DNA from: an uncultured Collinsella sp.
GTDB taxonomy: Bacteria; Actinomycetota; Coriobacteriia; Coriobacteriales; Coriobacteriaceae
Assembly (NCBI GenBank): GCA_900758475.1
Contig: CAAERQ010000010.1
Location: 1-40,721 of the forward strand
Length of the DNA: 40,721 bases
Direction: 5' to 3'
Shown piece by piece: positions 1 to 9,325 of the stretch (position 1 is the first letter of the stretch; each line of letters starts with the position of its first letter). The notes beneath the pieces are model-generated. The model was not told the origin of the DNA. It saw only the letters and a list, made by a program, of their open reading frames with translations, and did no database searches. The position numbers and the translations under genes are program-made.

Positions 1-3000
1 CGCGCGGGGTCTTCCGGCCTGGCGGCAGCCTTGCCGTCCTCGACCTTCTGCGCGGCGACCGCGGAGCCCTCGCCCGCGTCGAACGTCACGGTGTGCGTAA
101 GCACCGCAAAGCCGTCAAAGTAACGGTATTCGATAGTGTCTCCCGGCTGAACGGCATATTGCGTCGCGCCGACATCCGCCATGGCGCCGTTGACATAGAA
201 CGACCAATAGCGATAGGGGGCATTCCAATCAGAGCCAAGAATGCGACCATCTTTGGTCCTCAGTGAAGTCAGGCCAAGCGAATTGGTCTCAAAATCGGTG
301 CAGCCGGCGTTCTCGAGCACTTGCTCGAGCACGTCTTCTGCAGTCTTATGATCATCATACTGAACGGGAACCTGAGTCAAAGGCACAATGGACTCGGGCG
401 AACGCTCGGAATCGCCAGCGTTACCCGTGAGCCCTGTCACGCCCGCTTTAACGATAATTGTCTTTCCGGCATTAGGATCTTCGACGCCAGTTGTACCTAG
501 AACCGTCAGTGTTGCCGAGACATCCTGGTTCGCAAGCTTGGCATACGTGGCATTGCCGGAATAACGCTCGGCATAGCGAGCATACTTCTCACTCGTCAAG
601 CGAGACGAGATCGTAACCTTCGTGTTGTACCGCGGCTGCGTGACCTTCAGGTTCTCGGCTGTGACAACGGAGCTGTTGCTCGACTTAAACAGGCGCCAGT
701 CCTGACCGGACATTGCGTCATAGCCAGGCAGATCAACCGGCACGACGCCCAAGTCGGTCGAATCGGTCGTCGTCTTGTTGTAGCTCCAGGCAAGGTTGCC
801 GTCGGCATCAAGATAAGCCTTCTGGAACGCGTGCATGTCGGCCGAAACGGCATTGGCTTCCTGGCCATTCAGAATGGCGGCAGCATAGCCGGCCTTCGCC
901 TTTTCCATAAGGAACAGCTCGGCATCGAGCTCGTCCTGATCCTGCGGGGCAATCGCAAAATCGAGGGTCTTACTAGCCGTGACCTCGGCGTTCGACTTGT
1001 CGGTCACCGTGAGGGTAATCTTGGTCTTCGCCGCCTCGGTGCCAGGCAGCGGCTGATAGACCGTGCCCTTGTAGCCGTTGAGCGTAATGTCATCGGTGCT
1101 GGCAGAGTACTTGACTTCGTAATACTTGCCGTCGATATTGAGCGCACTCGTGCGTGGCATCTGCAGGTCGGCAGTTAGGCCGTCCTTGTTGGCGACCGTG
1201 TCGGTGCCGGAGTACTTGATGTTGTCGTAGGTAAAGGCCGCATCGACCTTCTCCTGGAGCGCCTTCTTGTCGGCGGCGACCTTCTCGGGATCGCCCTTGA
1301 CGGTGAGCTTGAAGTCGTGCGAGCCGGCAAGCTTGATGTCGCCACTCGTAACCGTAACCTTGGCAGTCAGCGTCACGTCTCGATCGCTCGATGCGCGCGA
1401 AACCTTACCCGTCTTATCTTCCCAGCTATAACCTGAAACAAATAGGCGCTCGGTGTCGGAGCTTGTCCATTCAACGGAGAATTTCTTTGCGGAACCCGCC
1501 TTGTACGGAAGCGTGACATTTTGGGTCACGCCATCGGCGGACTCGCCCGCCGCGTAGCCAATCTGCAGGGATTCGGCAGCACTGTCAAGAAGGTCTTGCA
1601 GCTTAGCCTCGTCCCAAGCAACCTGCACGGACTTGTTGGGCAGGTAATACTCGGTCTTGCCATCGCGCGACAGTTCAAACGCCACATCGGCGTTACGCAA
1701 ACCGTCGATGTTGTAACCGGTGTAGTCGTTGGGATCGATGTAGAAGAACGTCACATCGCCGTTGGTCTTATCCTGGGCGTCGGAGATACCGACCGTGGCC
1801 TTGTCATCCTCAGCCTGAAAGGCAACGCCGCCCTCAGAGATCTTGACGTCGATATCGGTAAATCCCAGATCGGCAAGCTGCGCCTTCAGCGCGTCGTTAA
1901 CGTTGCCGCCCTTAGCGCTGTAATCAACGGAGATCTGCTTATTGGAATCGTTGAGCTTTTGAACTGCGGCCTCAAGAGAGCCTGCGGCGATCACGGGGTT
2001 GGCAGAGACGAGCTCGACCGTCGAGCTGCCGCTCGTGGCGACAGCCTTCAGATACTTGCCCGCGGCAGAAGCCGAGACAGTCGCCTCGGCGCCCGACATA
2101 TCAGACAGCAGCGTCCAGTCGGCCTCCGGGGCCTTCGCATCGTCCGCCGCATACCAGGCAACAGTCGCCTGACCGGTGACGTCGATACCGTTGGTGGTCG
2201 AACCGTCGGCGCGCTTGGCCTGCGCCGTCGCCTTAACGCTATCGCCCGAGACGAGATGGGTCGAATCGCTATTAATCTGCGGGTTGGCAATCACGCGCAG
2301 CAGGTTATACTCCCCCGCCGCGGTAACGCTGTCGGACGAAACCCATTCAACCGTGTTGTCGAGAGCGTTCGCCGTAACTTTGATGCGCTTGCCAACAAGC
2401 GCGTCCGAAATGGTCAGGCTGCCATCGGTCGTATCGATGCCGTCGGTGAGCTCTGTCCAATCGGAATCGCCCTCGCCCTTGGCATACCACGCCATGGTGA
2501 GCTCGGCATCGTCGGGCACGTCTTTGGTCGAGCCCGACCAGCTGCCCGGAACCTGCACGCTCGGCGTGATCTTTGAACCCACGCTCAGCGTAACGTTCTT
2601 ATCGGCAAGCTCAATGCCCGCCAGCTTGTACTGGCCCTTGAGCGTCACGGGGCCGAGCGGGGCAACGGACTGCGTGCCGCCGTAGGAGCTCTTCTTCTGC
2701 GTGCTGGAAACGGTGTTTTCGCTCGTCACCTTCACGCGCAGGTACTTGCCGGCATAGGCGGCGTCAACGGTATAGGTGGCCTCGGTAGCACCGGGGATAT
2801 CGGTATAGGCGGAGTCGTAGCTCGAGCTGCTGTTTGCATACTGCCACTGGTAGGTCACATTATCGGTGCGGTCGATATAGTGATAGTTGGAGCCGTCCTT
2901 TTTGCGCACCTTAGTCTTGAGCGTATCGCCCACACGTACGCCGTTGGTGGCGGGAGAGCCCTCGAACTGCACGTCGTAAAGCTCAACTTGGCCAGCGACG

Positions 3001-4712
3001 GAGACAGGACCCGCCGCATAGTACGGCTTCTGCTCGCCATAGCCGCCGTTGGCCTTGGCCACGACGTAGTAGCCCTTAAGGGCGGCGGTCACCGTCAGGG
3101 TGTTACCGGTCTCACCCTCGATAGGCGTGTTGCACGAGCTGGCGGTATTCGACTTGCCCTTGTACCACCGCCACGTGACATGCGAGTCGGAGGTAACGTC
3201 GGTGGAGCCCGCCTTGGCGGTCGCCGTAATCGTGGAACCAACCTCGACTTTGCCCGAAGTCGGGCTCATGGTCACGCTCGTGACATTAATTGAACCGGCG
3301 GCAGCAACGAGAGCGCCCGTCGAGTTGGTCAAGCTCGAAGAGCCGATCTTCGAGGACACCTTGCACTTGAGGTACTTGCCACCCAAAGCGTCGGTAAGCT
3401 CGAGGGTCTCACCCGTGGCGCCCGCGATATCGGTATACGCGCCGCTCTTGGTGTCAGAGCTCTGCCACTGGAAGTTGAGCTTGTCCGCGTCGACGAACGC
3501 GCCGTACGCGCCGCCCTTCTCCTTGGCGCGGGCCTTAGCGGTATCCCCCACCGTAAAGACGCTCGTGTTGTCCTTGGTGTTAACGATGGACACGGCCGAA
3601 ATCTCGACCGCACCGGCCTGCTTGACCTTGCTGGAAGTGGTCTTGTTCACCGTGTTGACGCCAGCGTTGGCCTCGACCCTGATGTACTTACCCTCAAGGT
3701 CGTCGGTTACCGTGAGGGAAGCGCCCGTCTCGCCCTCGATCTTGGTAAAGCCCGAGTACTGCGAGGTAGAAGCGGACCACGTGTAGGCAACCTTGGCGTT
3801 GGCGGGGGCTTGCTGATAATAGCTTATGTACGGAGTCGCCGTCAGGGTATCGCCTATGCTCGGCGTGTCGCTATTCAGCTTGACGCTGTTAAGCTCCATC
3901 TGACCGGCGCCCAGCACGGGGCCAGGAATGTAGTTGGCATTGATGCCCGAGCCAGAAGAAACGGACGGACCATAGTAGTCCTTGCCATCAACCGTTACCT
4001 TGCAGATGAAGTATTTGCCTTCCATCGCGGCGGTGACGGTGAGCGACTGCTCGTGGCCTACGACCTCGGTGTAGTCGGCGACATTGCTGCTGGCCCTGGT
4101 CGTGCCGGCGAGCCAGGTGTAAGTCCAGATGCCGGGATTGGCAACGGACTCAGTCGAAGTGCCGTACCAGTCGTCCTCGACCTCATCGTACATATTTGCC
4201 CAGAGCGTGTCGCCCGCGCTGAGCGCGCCCGACTTCGTGGAATAGGAGCTGTCCTTATCCTTGGTGTCCTGGATGAAGACCTTGGCCTCGCTCGAAAGCG
4301 TTGTGGCGGACGCGGCGACGGCGGCGTTCTTCTGCTCCGAAGCAGCAGGCACCGCGGGAGAGCTCTCGGACTCAGTCGCGTTGTCTGCTGCGGTGTCATC
4401 GCCATTCGCGGCACTCGCAGTTGCGCCCTGATCTGCGCCGGCGTCATCGGCAGCAGCGCTCGCCGCCGCACTGTTCGCGCCGGTGCCGGCAGCAGCGCCA
4501 TCGTCGGCCGCCGCGCCCTCGCCACCCGTTGCGGCCTGAGCCACGGCCTCGGCAATGCCCTCGGCACCCTCAGCCCAAAGTTGCGCCGGCGTGGTGCCAA
4601 AAGCCATGGCAAAAGCCAGGAACGCCACCAGACCGCGCTTGGCTACGCCACGGGCAATCGCTCCATGACGACGCCACGAGGCGCGCTGGCACTCGTCCTC
4701 AAACATATCCAT
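1..4712 (-). CDS. Large secreted Ig-like/DUF4430 surface protein, 3' end cut by window
   Basis: The minus frame is open from ATG 4712 to the window edge (about 1570 codons, C-terminus missing). GGGAG lies 4 nt before this ATG and 10 nt before a second ATG at 4706, so either could be used. Residues about 20-48 form a signal peptide (hydrophobic LVAFLAFAMAFG, then AQLWAEG), followed by an Ala/Asp/Gly-rich linker to about residue 130. Seven Ig-like modules follow, each ending in a GKYL-type strand (EGKYFICKV, EGKYIRVEA, GGKYLKCKV, AGKYLRVKV and variants). Residues about 1065-1250 hold two atrophied bacterial Ig domains (VEWTSSD...GKVSRASSD). Residues about 1437-1532 match DUF4430, related to the C-terminal domain of transcobalamin (WSFYVNGAMADVG, PGDTIEYRY). 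The visible end (VTFDAGEGSAV...QKVEDGKAA) is an InlB B-type repeat. A cell-wall anchor may lie outside the window. The cobalamin riboswitch in the leader suggests a role in corrinoid capture; this is inference. Confidence 0.88.
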   Translation of the reverse strand, partial: MDMFEDECQRASWRRHGAIARGVAKRGLVAFLAFAMAFGTTPAQLWAEGAEGIAEAVAQAATGGEGAAADDGAAAGTGANSAAASAAADDAGADQGATASAANGDDTAADNATESESSPAVPAASEQKNAAVAASATTLSSEAKVFIQDTKDKDSSYSTKSGALSAGDTLWANMYDEVEDDWYGTSTESVANPGIWTYTWLAGTTRASSNVADYTEVVGHEQSLTVTAAMEGKYFICKVTVDGKDYYGPSVSSGSGINANYIPGPVLGAGQMELNSVKLNSDTPSIGDTLTATPYISYYQQAPANAKVAYTWSASTSQYSGFTKIEGETGASLTVTDDLEGKYIRVEANAGVNTVNKTTSSKVKQAGAVEISAVSIVNTKDNTSVFTVGDTAKARAKEKGGAYGAFVDADKLNFQWQSSDTKSGAYTDIAGATGETLELTDALGGKYLKCKVSSKIGSSSLTNSTGALVAAAGSINVTSVTMSPTSGKVEVGSTITATAKAGSTDVTSDSHVTWRWYKGKSNTASSCNTPIEGETGNTLTVTAALKGYYVVAKANGGYGEQKPYYAAGPVSVAGQVELYDVQFEGSPATNGVRVGDTLKTKVRKKDGSNYHYIDRTDNVTYQWQYANSSSSYDSAYTDIPGATEATYTVDAAYAGKYLRVKVTSENTVSSTQKKSSYGGTQSVAPLGPVTLKGQYKLAGIELADKNVTLSVGSKITPSVQVPGSWSGSTKDVPDDAELTMAWYAKGEGDSDWTELTDGIDTTDGSLTISDALVGKRIKVTANALDNTVEWVSSDSVTAAGEYNLLRVIANPQINSDSTHLVSGDSVKATAQAKRADGSTTNGIDVTGQATVAWYAADDAKAPEADWTLLSDMSGAEATVSASAAGKYLKAVATSGSSTVELVSANPVIAAGSLEAAVQKLNDSNKQISVDYSAKGGNVNDALKAQLADLGFTDIDVKISEGGVAFQAEDDKATVGISDAQDKTNGDVTFFYIDPNDYTGYNIDGLRNADVAFELSRDGKTEYYLPNKSVQVAWDEAKLQDLLDSAAESLQIGYAAGESADGVTQNVTLPYKAGSAKKFSVEWTSSDTERLFVSGYSWEDKTGKVSRASSDRDVTLTAKVTVTSGDIKLAGSHDFKLTVKGDPEKVAADKKALQEKVDAAFTYDNIKYSGTDTVANKDGLTADLQMPRTSALNIDGKYYEVKYSASTDDITLNGYKGTVYQPLPGTEAAKTKITLTVTDKSNAEVTASKTLDFAIAPQDQDELDAELFLMEKAKAGYAAAILNGQEANAVSADMHAFQKAYLDADGNLAWSYNKTTTDSTDLGVVPVDLPGYDAMSGQDWRLFKSSNSSVVTAENLKVTQPRYNTKVTISSRLTSEKYARYAERYSGNATYAKLANQDVSATLTVLGTTGVEDPNAGKTIIVKAGVTGLTGNAGDSERSPESIVPLTQVPVQYDDHKTAEDVLEQVLENAGCTDFETNSLGLTSLRTKDGRILGSDWNAPYRYWSFYVNGAMADVGATQYAVQPGDTIEYRYFDGFAVLTHTVTFDAGEGSAVAAQKVEDGKAAARPEDPA

Positions 4713-4849
4713 TTGTCTCCCATTGTCTGCACTTGGAGCATTGCCCAGCGGCTGCCCCACGTCATCGCGCACATTGCGCTCGAGTACCCCCATCGGGGTC
4801 CCCCTTCCCTCCAGAGCCCAACGCGTACCGGCGGCATGCGCCACGGTCG

Positions 4850-5040
4850 CGTGCAAGATGGGAGGCGATCCGACTTAACCTTACCGACCCGGGCGCGCCG
4901 TCCGATCTGCGACGTGACCATCCCGGGCCAAGAGGAATTACGGTTACTGGTACAGCCGGGGACTTGCACCCCGATTCTCCCAAACACGCAGGAAAACCGC
5001 GCATTCGTGCGTCTCCGCACCACCATCTAGGCCATCGATT
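4850..5040 (-). promoter_or_regulatory. Cobalamin (B12) riboswitch in the leader of the surface-protein gene
   Basis: Read on the minus strand, 4970-4953 gives GGTGCAAGTCCCCGGCTG, followed by TACCAGTAACCGTAA, which is the conserved core of the AdoCbl aptamer (GGTGnAA..TCC..GCTG..CC.G.AACTGTAA). Downstream, 4876-4860 reads AAGTCGGATCGCCTCCC, a good match to the B12 box (AGYCAGRANACCNGCC). GGGAGA precedes the core at about 4981-4976. Outer limits are approximate. Between the aptamer and the ATG at 4712 are small hairpins (ACCCC/GGGGT near 4789-4803, GCGCA/TGCGC near 4770) but no T-tract, so control may act on translation. Family membership is confident; the ligand response is inferred. Confidence 0.87.
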
Positions 5041-5156
5041 ATTACTGTCGATATGGTAGCACGCAAAAGGGCCACGCACACAGGCGAAGCCCAAGGTAAA
5101 AGCTATGGTTTGCGATAGGGAGGACTGTCGTCGGACCTTGCAAGAACAGCTCGTTT

Positions 5157-5310
5157 CAAAACTATGCCGGATTACGGGGCTGATTCAGCACTTCGCAACC
5201 ATATCAACCATTTTCGAAAATCAACGACTCATCTACCTGCGGTTTTAAAAGCGCGAATTTCGGTATGCTCGAGGTTCGGCACTCCAGCCCCGTAAACCGG
5301 CATAGTTTTG
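5157..5310. repeat. Inverted-repeat-bounded dispersed element, copy 1
   Basis: Arms 5157-5182 and 5285-5310 are 26-bp inverted repeats differing at one base; both outer ends read CAAAACTATGCCGG. About 102 bp lie between them with no ORF. The interior, including CATCTACCTGCGGTTTT, matches the reverse complement of the interior of copy 2 at 25928-26087. The two copies are therefore one element family in opposite orientations. It lies between the riboswitch leader and the 3' end of the UbiB-family gene. It could be a MITE or a structured-RNA-type intergenic repeat; no transposase is nearby. Confidence 0.85.
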
Positions 5311-5340
5311 TTCGGACCAGCCCACGCCGGCGCGACGCAA

Positions 5341-5362
5341 GGCAAAATGATCCGTTTCCCCC
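5341..5362. repeat. Shared 21-nt motif next to repeat copy 1
   Basis: GCAAAATGATCCGTTTCCCC occurs here and again at 26127-26147. Each time it is 30-40 bp to the right of an inverted-repeat element and just beyond the stop of a minus-strand gene. On the minus strand the local sequence can fold (TTTCCC/GGGAAA around 5355-5375). It could be part of a terminator or the outer part of a larger mobile unit. Confidence 0.6.
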
Positions 5363-5377
5363 GACCCCGGGAAATCG

Positions 5378-7141
5378 TTAACGCTTGCCGCCGTGACTGT
5401 TGCGCCAGATCTCGCGGCCCAGCATCAGCGCCAACACCAGCGCGCTCACGTAGCCCATAAAGCCAATGACCGGGATACCGAACACAACCGGCTCGATGCG
5501 CGCGTAGTACACCACCGACGAACCGATAAACAGGCCGGCGATCACAATTGCCATCGACATGCGGTCGATAATTCCACCCAGCTGTCGCAGCGCTTTATCG
5601 CTGCTCATGATCTGCGTGTTCACCTTAAGCTGGCCGCGCGTGAGCATGCGCGACGCCAAGCCCAGATACTCGGCCGCCTCGAGCGAGCCTTTTGCCGCGC
5701 GATAGCTGCTCGCGGCAAGATCGCGCCCCATTTCGCGGACGCGCGCATAGGCGCTCTTCTCGTTTTTGATGTGCGTCTGGATGATCTGGATCATGTTGAC
5801 GTTGGGCATGTACTCGGTCAGCAGGCCCTCGAGCGTCACCATGCCGCGGGCGAACATCGTCACCACGCTCGGCAGCTCAACGTCGTTTTTGCGCGCCAAA
5901 TTTAGCAGCGAGGTCAAAAACTCGCCGATATCAAGATCCTTAAGGTCGAGGCCCGCAAAGTCGGCAACGATAAAGTCCAAGTCGGACAAAAAGGCCGAAT
6001 GGTCGAGCTCGGCCGAGTCGCCACGCGTCACGGCAAAGCGCATGAGCGAGTCCTTGAGCTTGGGCACGTCGCCCTCGGCCACGGCGAAAATCATATCCTT
6101 GACGATACCGCGGTCGTGACTCGACATGCGCCCGACCATGCCCAGGTCGATAAAGTAGACAGTGCCGTCCTTGAGGATGATGTTACCCGCATGCGGGTCG
6201 GCATGGAAAAAGCCGTCGTCGAGCACCTGCGTCGAATAGTCTTCGACGATCGCCGAGCCGATCTTTTCCAGGTCATAGCCCTCGGCAACCAGGCGCTCGG
6301 GATCGGCAATCGAGATGCCGTCGACATAATCCATGACCACGACGTGCTCGGTGCACAGATCCAGATAGGACTTGGGGCACGTCACACCATGGACGCTCTT
6401 ATGGAAGTCATAGAAATCGTTAAGGTTTTTGGCCTCGGCCAAAAAGTTGGTCTCCTCGCGAAACGAGGTCCACAGCTCTTCGACCACGCCGTGCAGGTCA
6501 ACAAACTGATCGGTGTTGACGAACTTGGAAACGATACGCACCACCGAGCGAATGATGTCGATGTCCTGAGCCATCACCTGCTGCGCGCCGGGGCGCTGCA
6601 CCTTAACGGCCACGTCCTCGCCGGTCACCAGACGGGCGCGGTGCACCTGCGCGAGCGACGCGCTACCGAGTGGGTTGGGGTCGATCGCGTCGAACATCTG
6701 CCCCAGGCGCTGGCCGTATTCCTCTTCCAGACAGCGGAGCACCACCTCATACGGCACCGGCTCTACGTCGGAGCGTAGGCGGCGCAGCTCGTCGCAAAAC
6801 CGCTGCGGCAAAATCTCGGAGCGGTTGGCCAGAATCTGCCCCATCTTGACGAACATGGGGCCGAGCTCTTCGAGCAGGCGGCGCAGGCGCACCGGCGTGA
6901 GGTTGTCCCAGACGCGATACTTTTTGATTAAGCAAACGATCTGCCCAATGCGCTCACGACGACCTGCCGGCGTGAGCTGATACTCCTCGTCCGGCGCCAT
7001 CGCGTCGGGCTCCTCGGGAACCATATCGACAGCGCGCGGTTTCTTGCGAGCGCCCGAAACGGCGGCCTCAACCTCATCGACAACCGCTGTCTCATCACCC
7101 AAGGGATCTAGATTGTTGTAATCGGTGGTGGAATCTGCCAT
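5378..7141 (-). CDS. ABC1/UbiB-family atypical kinase-like membrane protein
   Basis: 587 aa, close to the usual length for AarF/UbiB proteins. Family hallmarks are in order: the KxGQ motif (KMGQ, residues 99-102), the glycine/alanine loop GSASLAQVH (159-167; usually AAAS, here starting with Gly), the VAVKVQRP strand with Lys180, the catalytic-loop HADPHAGN (313-320) and IDLGMVG (331-337). The last ~60 residues form two membrane helices (AIVIAGLFIGSSVVYYA, IGFMGYVSALVLALML). The family binds ATP and supports lipid or quinone metabolism, but the substrate in actinobacteria is unknown. It sits 8 nt downstream of the small gene 7150-7566, so the two are probably cotranscribed. The N-terminal ~55 residues are acidic and probably disordered. 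Confidence 0.9.
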   Translation of the reverse strand: MADSTTDYNNLDPLGDETAVVDEVEAAVSGARKKPRAVDMVPEEPDAMAPDEEYQLTPAGRRERIGQIVCLIKKYRVWDNLTPVRLRRLLEELGPMFVKMGQILANRSEILPQRFCDELRRLRSDVEPVPYEVVLRCLEEEYGQRLGQMFDAIDPNPLGSASLAQVHRARLVTGEDVAVKVQRPGAQQVMAQDIDIIRSVVRIVSKFVNTDQFVDLHGVVEELWTSFREETNFLAEAKNLNDFYDFHKSVHGVTCPKSYLDLCTEHVVVMDYVDGISIADPERLVAEGYDLEKIGSAIVEDYSTQVLDDGFFHADPHAGNIILKDGTVYFIDLGMVGRMSSHDRGIVKDMIFAVAEGDVPKLKDSLMRFAVTRGDSAELDHSAFLSDLDFIVADFAGLDLKDLDIGEFLTSLLNLARKNDVELPSVVTMFARGMVTLEGLLTEYMPNVNMIQIIQTHIKNEKSAYARVREMGRDLAASSYRAAKGSLEAAEYLGLASRMLTRGQLKVNTQIMSSDKALRQLGGIIDRMSMAIVIAGLFIGSSVVYYARIEPVVFGIPVIGFMGYVSALVLALMLGREIWRNSHGGKR

Positions 7142-7149
7142 CTGCGCTG

Positions 7150-7566
7150 CTACTCGGCCTCTTCGGTGTCCTCTGCATCGTCGGGCTCAACGGACTCGAC
7201 GGGCACCGAGGTCACGTTATCCTCGACCGAATCGACGATATCGCGCACATGGGCCAAAAAGGCCGTGCGCTCGGGGGCGGTCATAACGCGGACGCGGGCC
7301 AGGATGAGCTCGTCGAGCACGCGCTGTGCCGCAGTCTCGCCCTGCATGCCCAGGCGCTCGGTCAGGTCGGAGATGGTGCCGCCGGCCTGCTCGAACATGT
7401 CGGACACGCTGCGGGCGATATCGGGGGTGCCGGCATCCTTACGGACCTGCTCGCCCTTGGTGCCCAGGTCGTCGAGAACCTTCTTGCCACCCTCGACGGC
7501 AACGGCGGCGGCGCCGAAGCCCACGTTGATGGCACCGTTAACAAGCTGATCGAGTTTCATAACCAT
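7150..7566 (-). CDS. Small phasin-like helical protein, partner of the UbiB-family gene
   Basis: 138 aa from ATG 7566 (MVMKLDQLV). GGAG lies 6 nt upstream and decides against the upstream TTG at 7578. The N-terminus has a Gly/Ala-rich amphipathic stretch (VNGAINVGFGAAAVAVEGG). The middle is helical (TLTERLGM-type segments, DELILARVRVMTAPERTAFLAHVRDIVDSV). The tail is acidic (DDAEDTEEAE). This resembles the small phasin-type proteins found beside UbiB-like genes in Gram-positive bacteria, but no catalytic motif is visible. The order and the 8-nt gap to the kinase-like gene suggest a shared complex. The function is not known. Confidence 0.8.
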   Translation of the reverse strand: MVMKLDQLVNGAINVGFGAAAVAVEGGKKVLDDLGTKGEQVRKDAGTPDIARSVSDMFEQAGGTISDLTERLGMQGETAAQRVLDELILARVRVMTAPERTAFLAHVRDIVDSVEDNVTSVPVESVEPDDAEDTEEAE

Positions 7567-7657
7567 GGTTGGCTCCAATCATGAACAACTGCATTGGCCT
7601 TCTTGTACCCAAGATTGGGCGAACGACACAAAATCGTTTTACCGCCAAGATAGGAAT

Positions 7658-7696
7658 CGAGCGGGGCAAAGCCTTTGACAGCGTTTGCCCCGCTCG
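7658..7696 (-). terminator. Strong hairpin after the C69 dipeptidase gene
   Basis: A 13-bp perfect stem (CGAGCGGGGCAAA / TTTGCCCCGCTCG, loop 13 nt) starts 18 nt past the dipeptidase stop. There is no good T-tract on either strand, so it may be a processing or stability hairpin rather than a classical intrinsic terminator. Confidence 0.6.
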
Positions 7697-7714
7697 CTCG
7701 TTGCAAGGTCGTCT

Positions 7715-9238
7715 TTACCTTACGTTATCGTTCATCGCGAAGGAATTCTTCATGGCACAGCTCGTGGTGTAGAGCACCTTGCCCAGCAGGGCATCGGTCT
7801 CCACCCGCACGCGCTCGGCAAACTCCTCGTTGGCGCGGGCGAGCTCGGCGGGCACCTCGGCCTCGGGCAGCGCGGCTACGACAGCGTCAACGTCATGAAT
7901 CTGCTTGTGGCCCATGCCGCCGACCTTCTCCTGATAATCCTCGACCGCGCGACCGCACTCATGGAAGCGGACGTCAGCCAGCGCGCCGATCAGGCGGTTG
8001 GCCCAGTAGAAATTCTCGGACGTCACGCGAGCCTGCGTGTCGGCATAGTACTCGGGCATGGTCTCGACATTGGCGTACAGCGGCACGAGCGCGTTAAACG
8101 AGTTAGAGCCAAAGGCCATCCACTGTACGGCGCGATACGCCGGCTGTGCATAGGGGCGCAGCTGCAGCACGGCGAGCTGACTGTTGCGGTTGATGCCGAT
8201 GGGACGATAGGCGCCGCGCGTGGCGGGCGTGCCCTTGCTGCCGTAGCAGTCGTACTCCGTGCCCTGGTAGTGGCTCGAAAGCACGTACTTGACGTCCTCG
8301 ATGGTCACCTTGCGCTCGGGCACGCGGCTCCAGGGGATGTCATCGCTCTCGGGCGTGTAGTCGGCCTCGGGACCGTCCCACACATCGCTGGGGTTGAGGC
8401 AGCGCTGCATGTACCAGGCGCGCGGCGTGTTGTAGACGTGGTCGCTGTCGCTGTGCGAGCCAAAGGCCTCGCGCGGGTTAAAGACCGCGGCGGGACCGTC
8501 GCCCTTAACACCCAGCGTCAGGTCCAGATGCCACTCGGCCATCCAGGAGCGCAGGTCGGCGGAGCACATGTGGTCGGCCTGAGTGCCCTCGGCGTCGTCC
8601 AGGTCAAAGCTGTCGATACCAAGCTGGTTGGGCATGGTCACATAGGCGTCATCGGGCACGCGCTTGGCGATCCAGTGGTGGCCGCCGATGGTCTCGAGCC
8701 ACCAGATCTCGTCCACGTCACTAAAGGCGATGCCGTTGTTCTCGTAGGTGCCGTAACGCTCGAGCAGGTCGCCCAGAATGCGCACACCGTCGCGGGCGGA
8801 CTTGGCGTACGGCAGCACCAGGGTCACCATATCCTCCTCGCCCAGACCGCCGGGCTGCGCCGGCACATAGCCGTCCTCGCCCTCGTTGCCCTTAGCGGGT
8901 ACATAGTCCACGAGCGGATCGGCGCCGCGGACGCGCTCGTTGGTGGTAAGCGTCTCGGTTGCGGACATGCCAACGTTGAGCTCGTTGAAACCGGCCTCGG
9001 CCCAAATGCCATGACCCGGAACGACGTCGGGGACGCTCGTGTAGCGCATGGGGTTGTCGGGCAGCTCAATGGTCAGGTGGCTCAGGACACTCGTGTAGAC
9101 ACGCGGCTGCTCGTCGGGATGCACCACGCGCATGCGCTTGGGCTCAAACACCCCGTTGGACGAGTCCTCGTTGCGGGCGACCAGCGTCGACCCGTCGTAG
9201 CTCGCGTTCTTACCAACCAAAATCGTTGTGCACGGCAT
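7715..9238 (-). CDS. C69-family dipeptidase (PepD-like Ntn hydrolase)
   Basis: 507 aa, matching the peptidase family C69 size. The start is ATG 9238: AAGGAGG lies exactly 6 nt upstream, whereas the earlier ATG 9244 would abut the Shine-Dalgarno. The protein then begins Met-Pro-Cys (MPCTTILVGKNAS). Cys3 is the expected N-terminal nucleophile exposed by self-processing, followed by the family signature DGSTLVARNEDS. Further C69 features are GIWAEAGFNELNVGMSATET and the IWWLETIGGHHWIAKRVPDD segment. These enzymes cleave dipeptides in the cytoplasm or at the envelope; no signal peptide is present here. It is a single gene with its own hairpin downstream and a repeat element upstream. Confidence 0.92.
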   Translation of the reverse strand: MPCTTILVGKNASYDGSTLVARNEDSSNGVFEPKRMRVVHPDEQPRVYTSVLSHLTIELPDNPMRYTSVPDVVPGHGIWAEAGFNELNVGMSATETLTTNERVRGADPLVDYVPAKGNEGEDGYVPAQPGGLGEEDMVTLVLPYAKSARDGVRILGDLLERYGTYENNGIAFSDVDEIWWLETIGGHHWIAKRVPDDAYVTMPNQLGIDSFDLDDAEGTQADHMCSADLRSWMAEWHLDLTLGVKGDGPAAVFNPREAFGSHSDSDHVYNTPRAWYMQRCLNPSDVWDGPEADYTPESDDIPWSRVPERKVTIEDVKYVLSSHYQGTEYDCYGSKGTPATRGAYRPIGINRNSQLAVLQLRPYAQPAYRAVQWMAFGSNSFNALVPLYANVETMPEYYADTQARVTSENFYWANRLIGALADVRFHECGRAVEDYQEKVGGMGHKQIHDVDAVVAALPEAEVPAELARANEEFAERVRVETDALLGKVLYTTSCAMKNSFAMNDNVR

Positions 9239-9325
9239 GCGCATCCTCCTTGAGCGAAGAAATTAAATGGCAACAGTGTATCGCTTTGGCTCAAAAAGGG
9301 CGAAGCCACAGCTCCGGCAACCCCT

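Noticed and set aside
1521..5059. Several long plus-strand open frames (up to 406 codons)
   Set aside because: They lie opposite the surface-protein gene and riboswitch. Their sequences are Arg/Leu/Val-rich antisense translations, and the minus frame has domains, signal peptide and ribosome site.
4643..5094. Minus ORFs of 127 and 110 codons over the leader
   Set aside because: They overlap the conserved riboswitch and are not in the frame of the surface protein.
7685..9253. A 522-codon plus-strand open frame
   Set aside because: Antisense of the C69 dipeptidase gene, whose family motifs are unmistakable.
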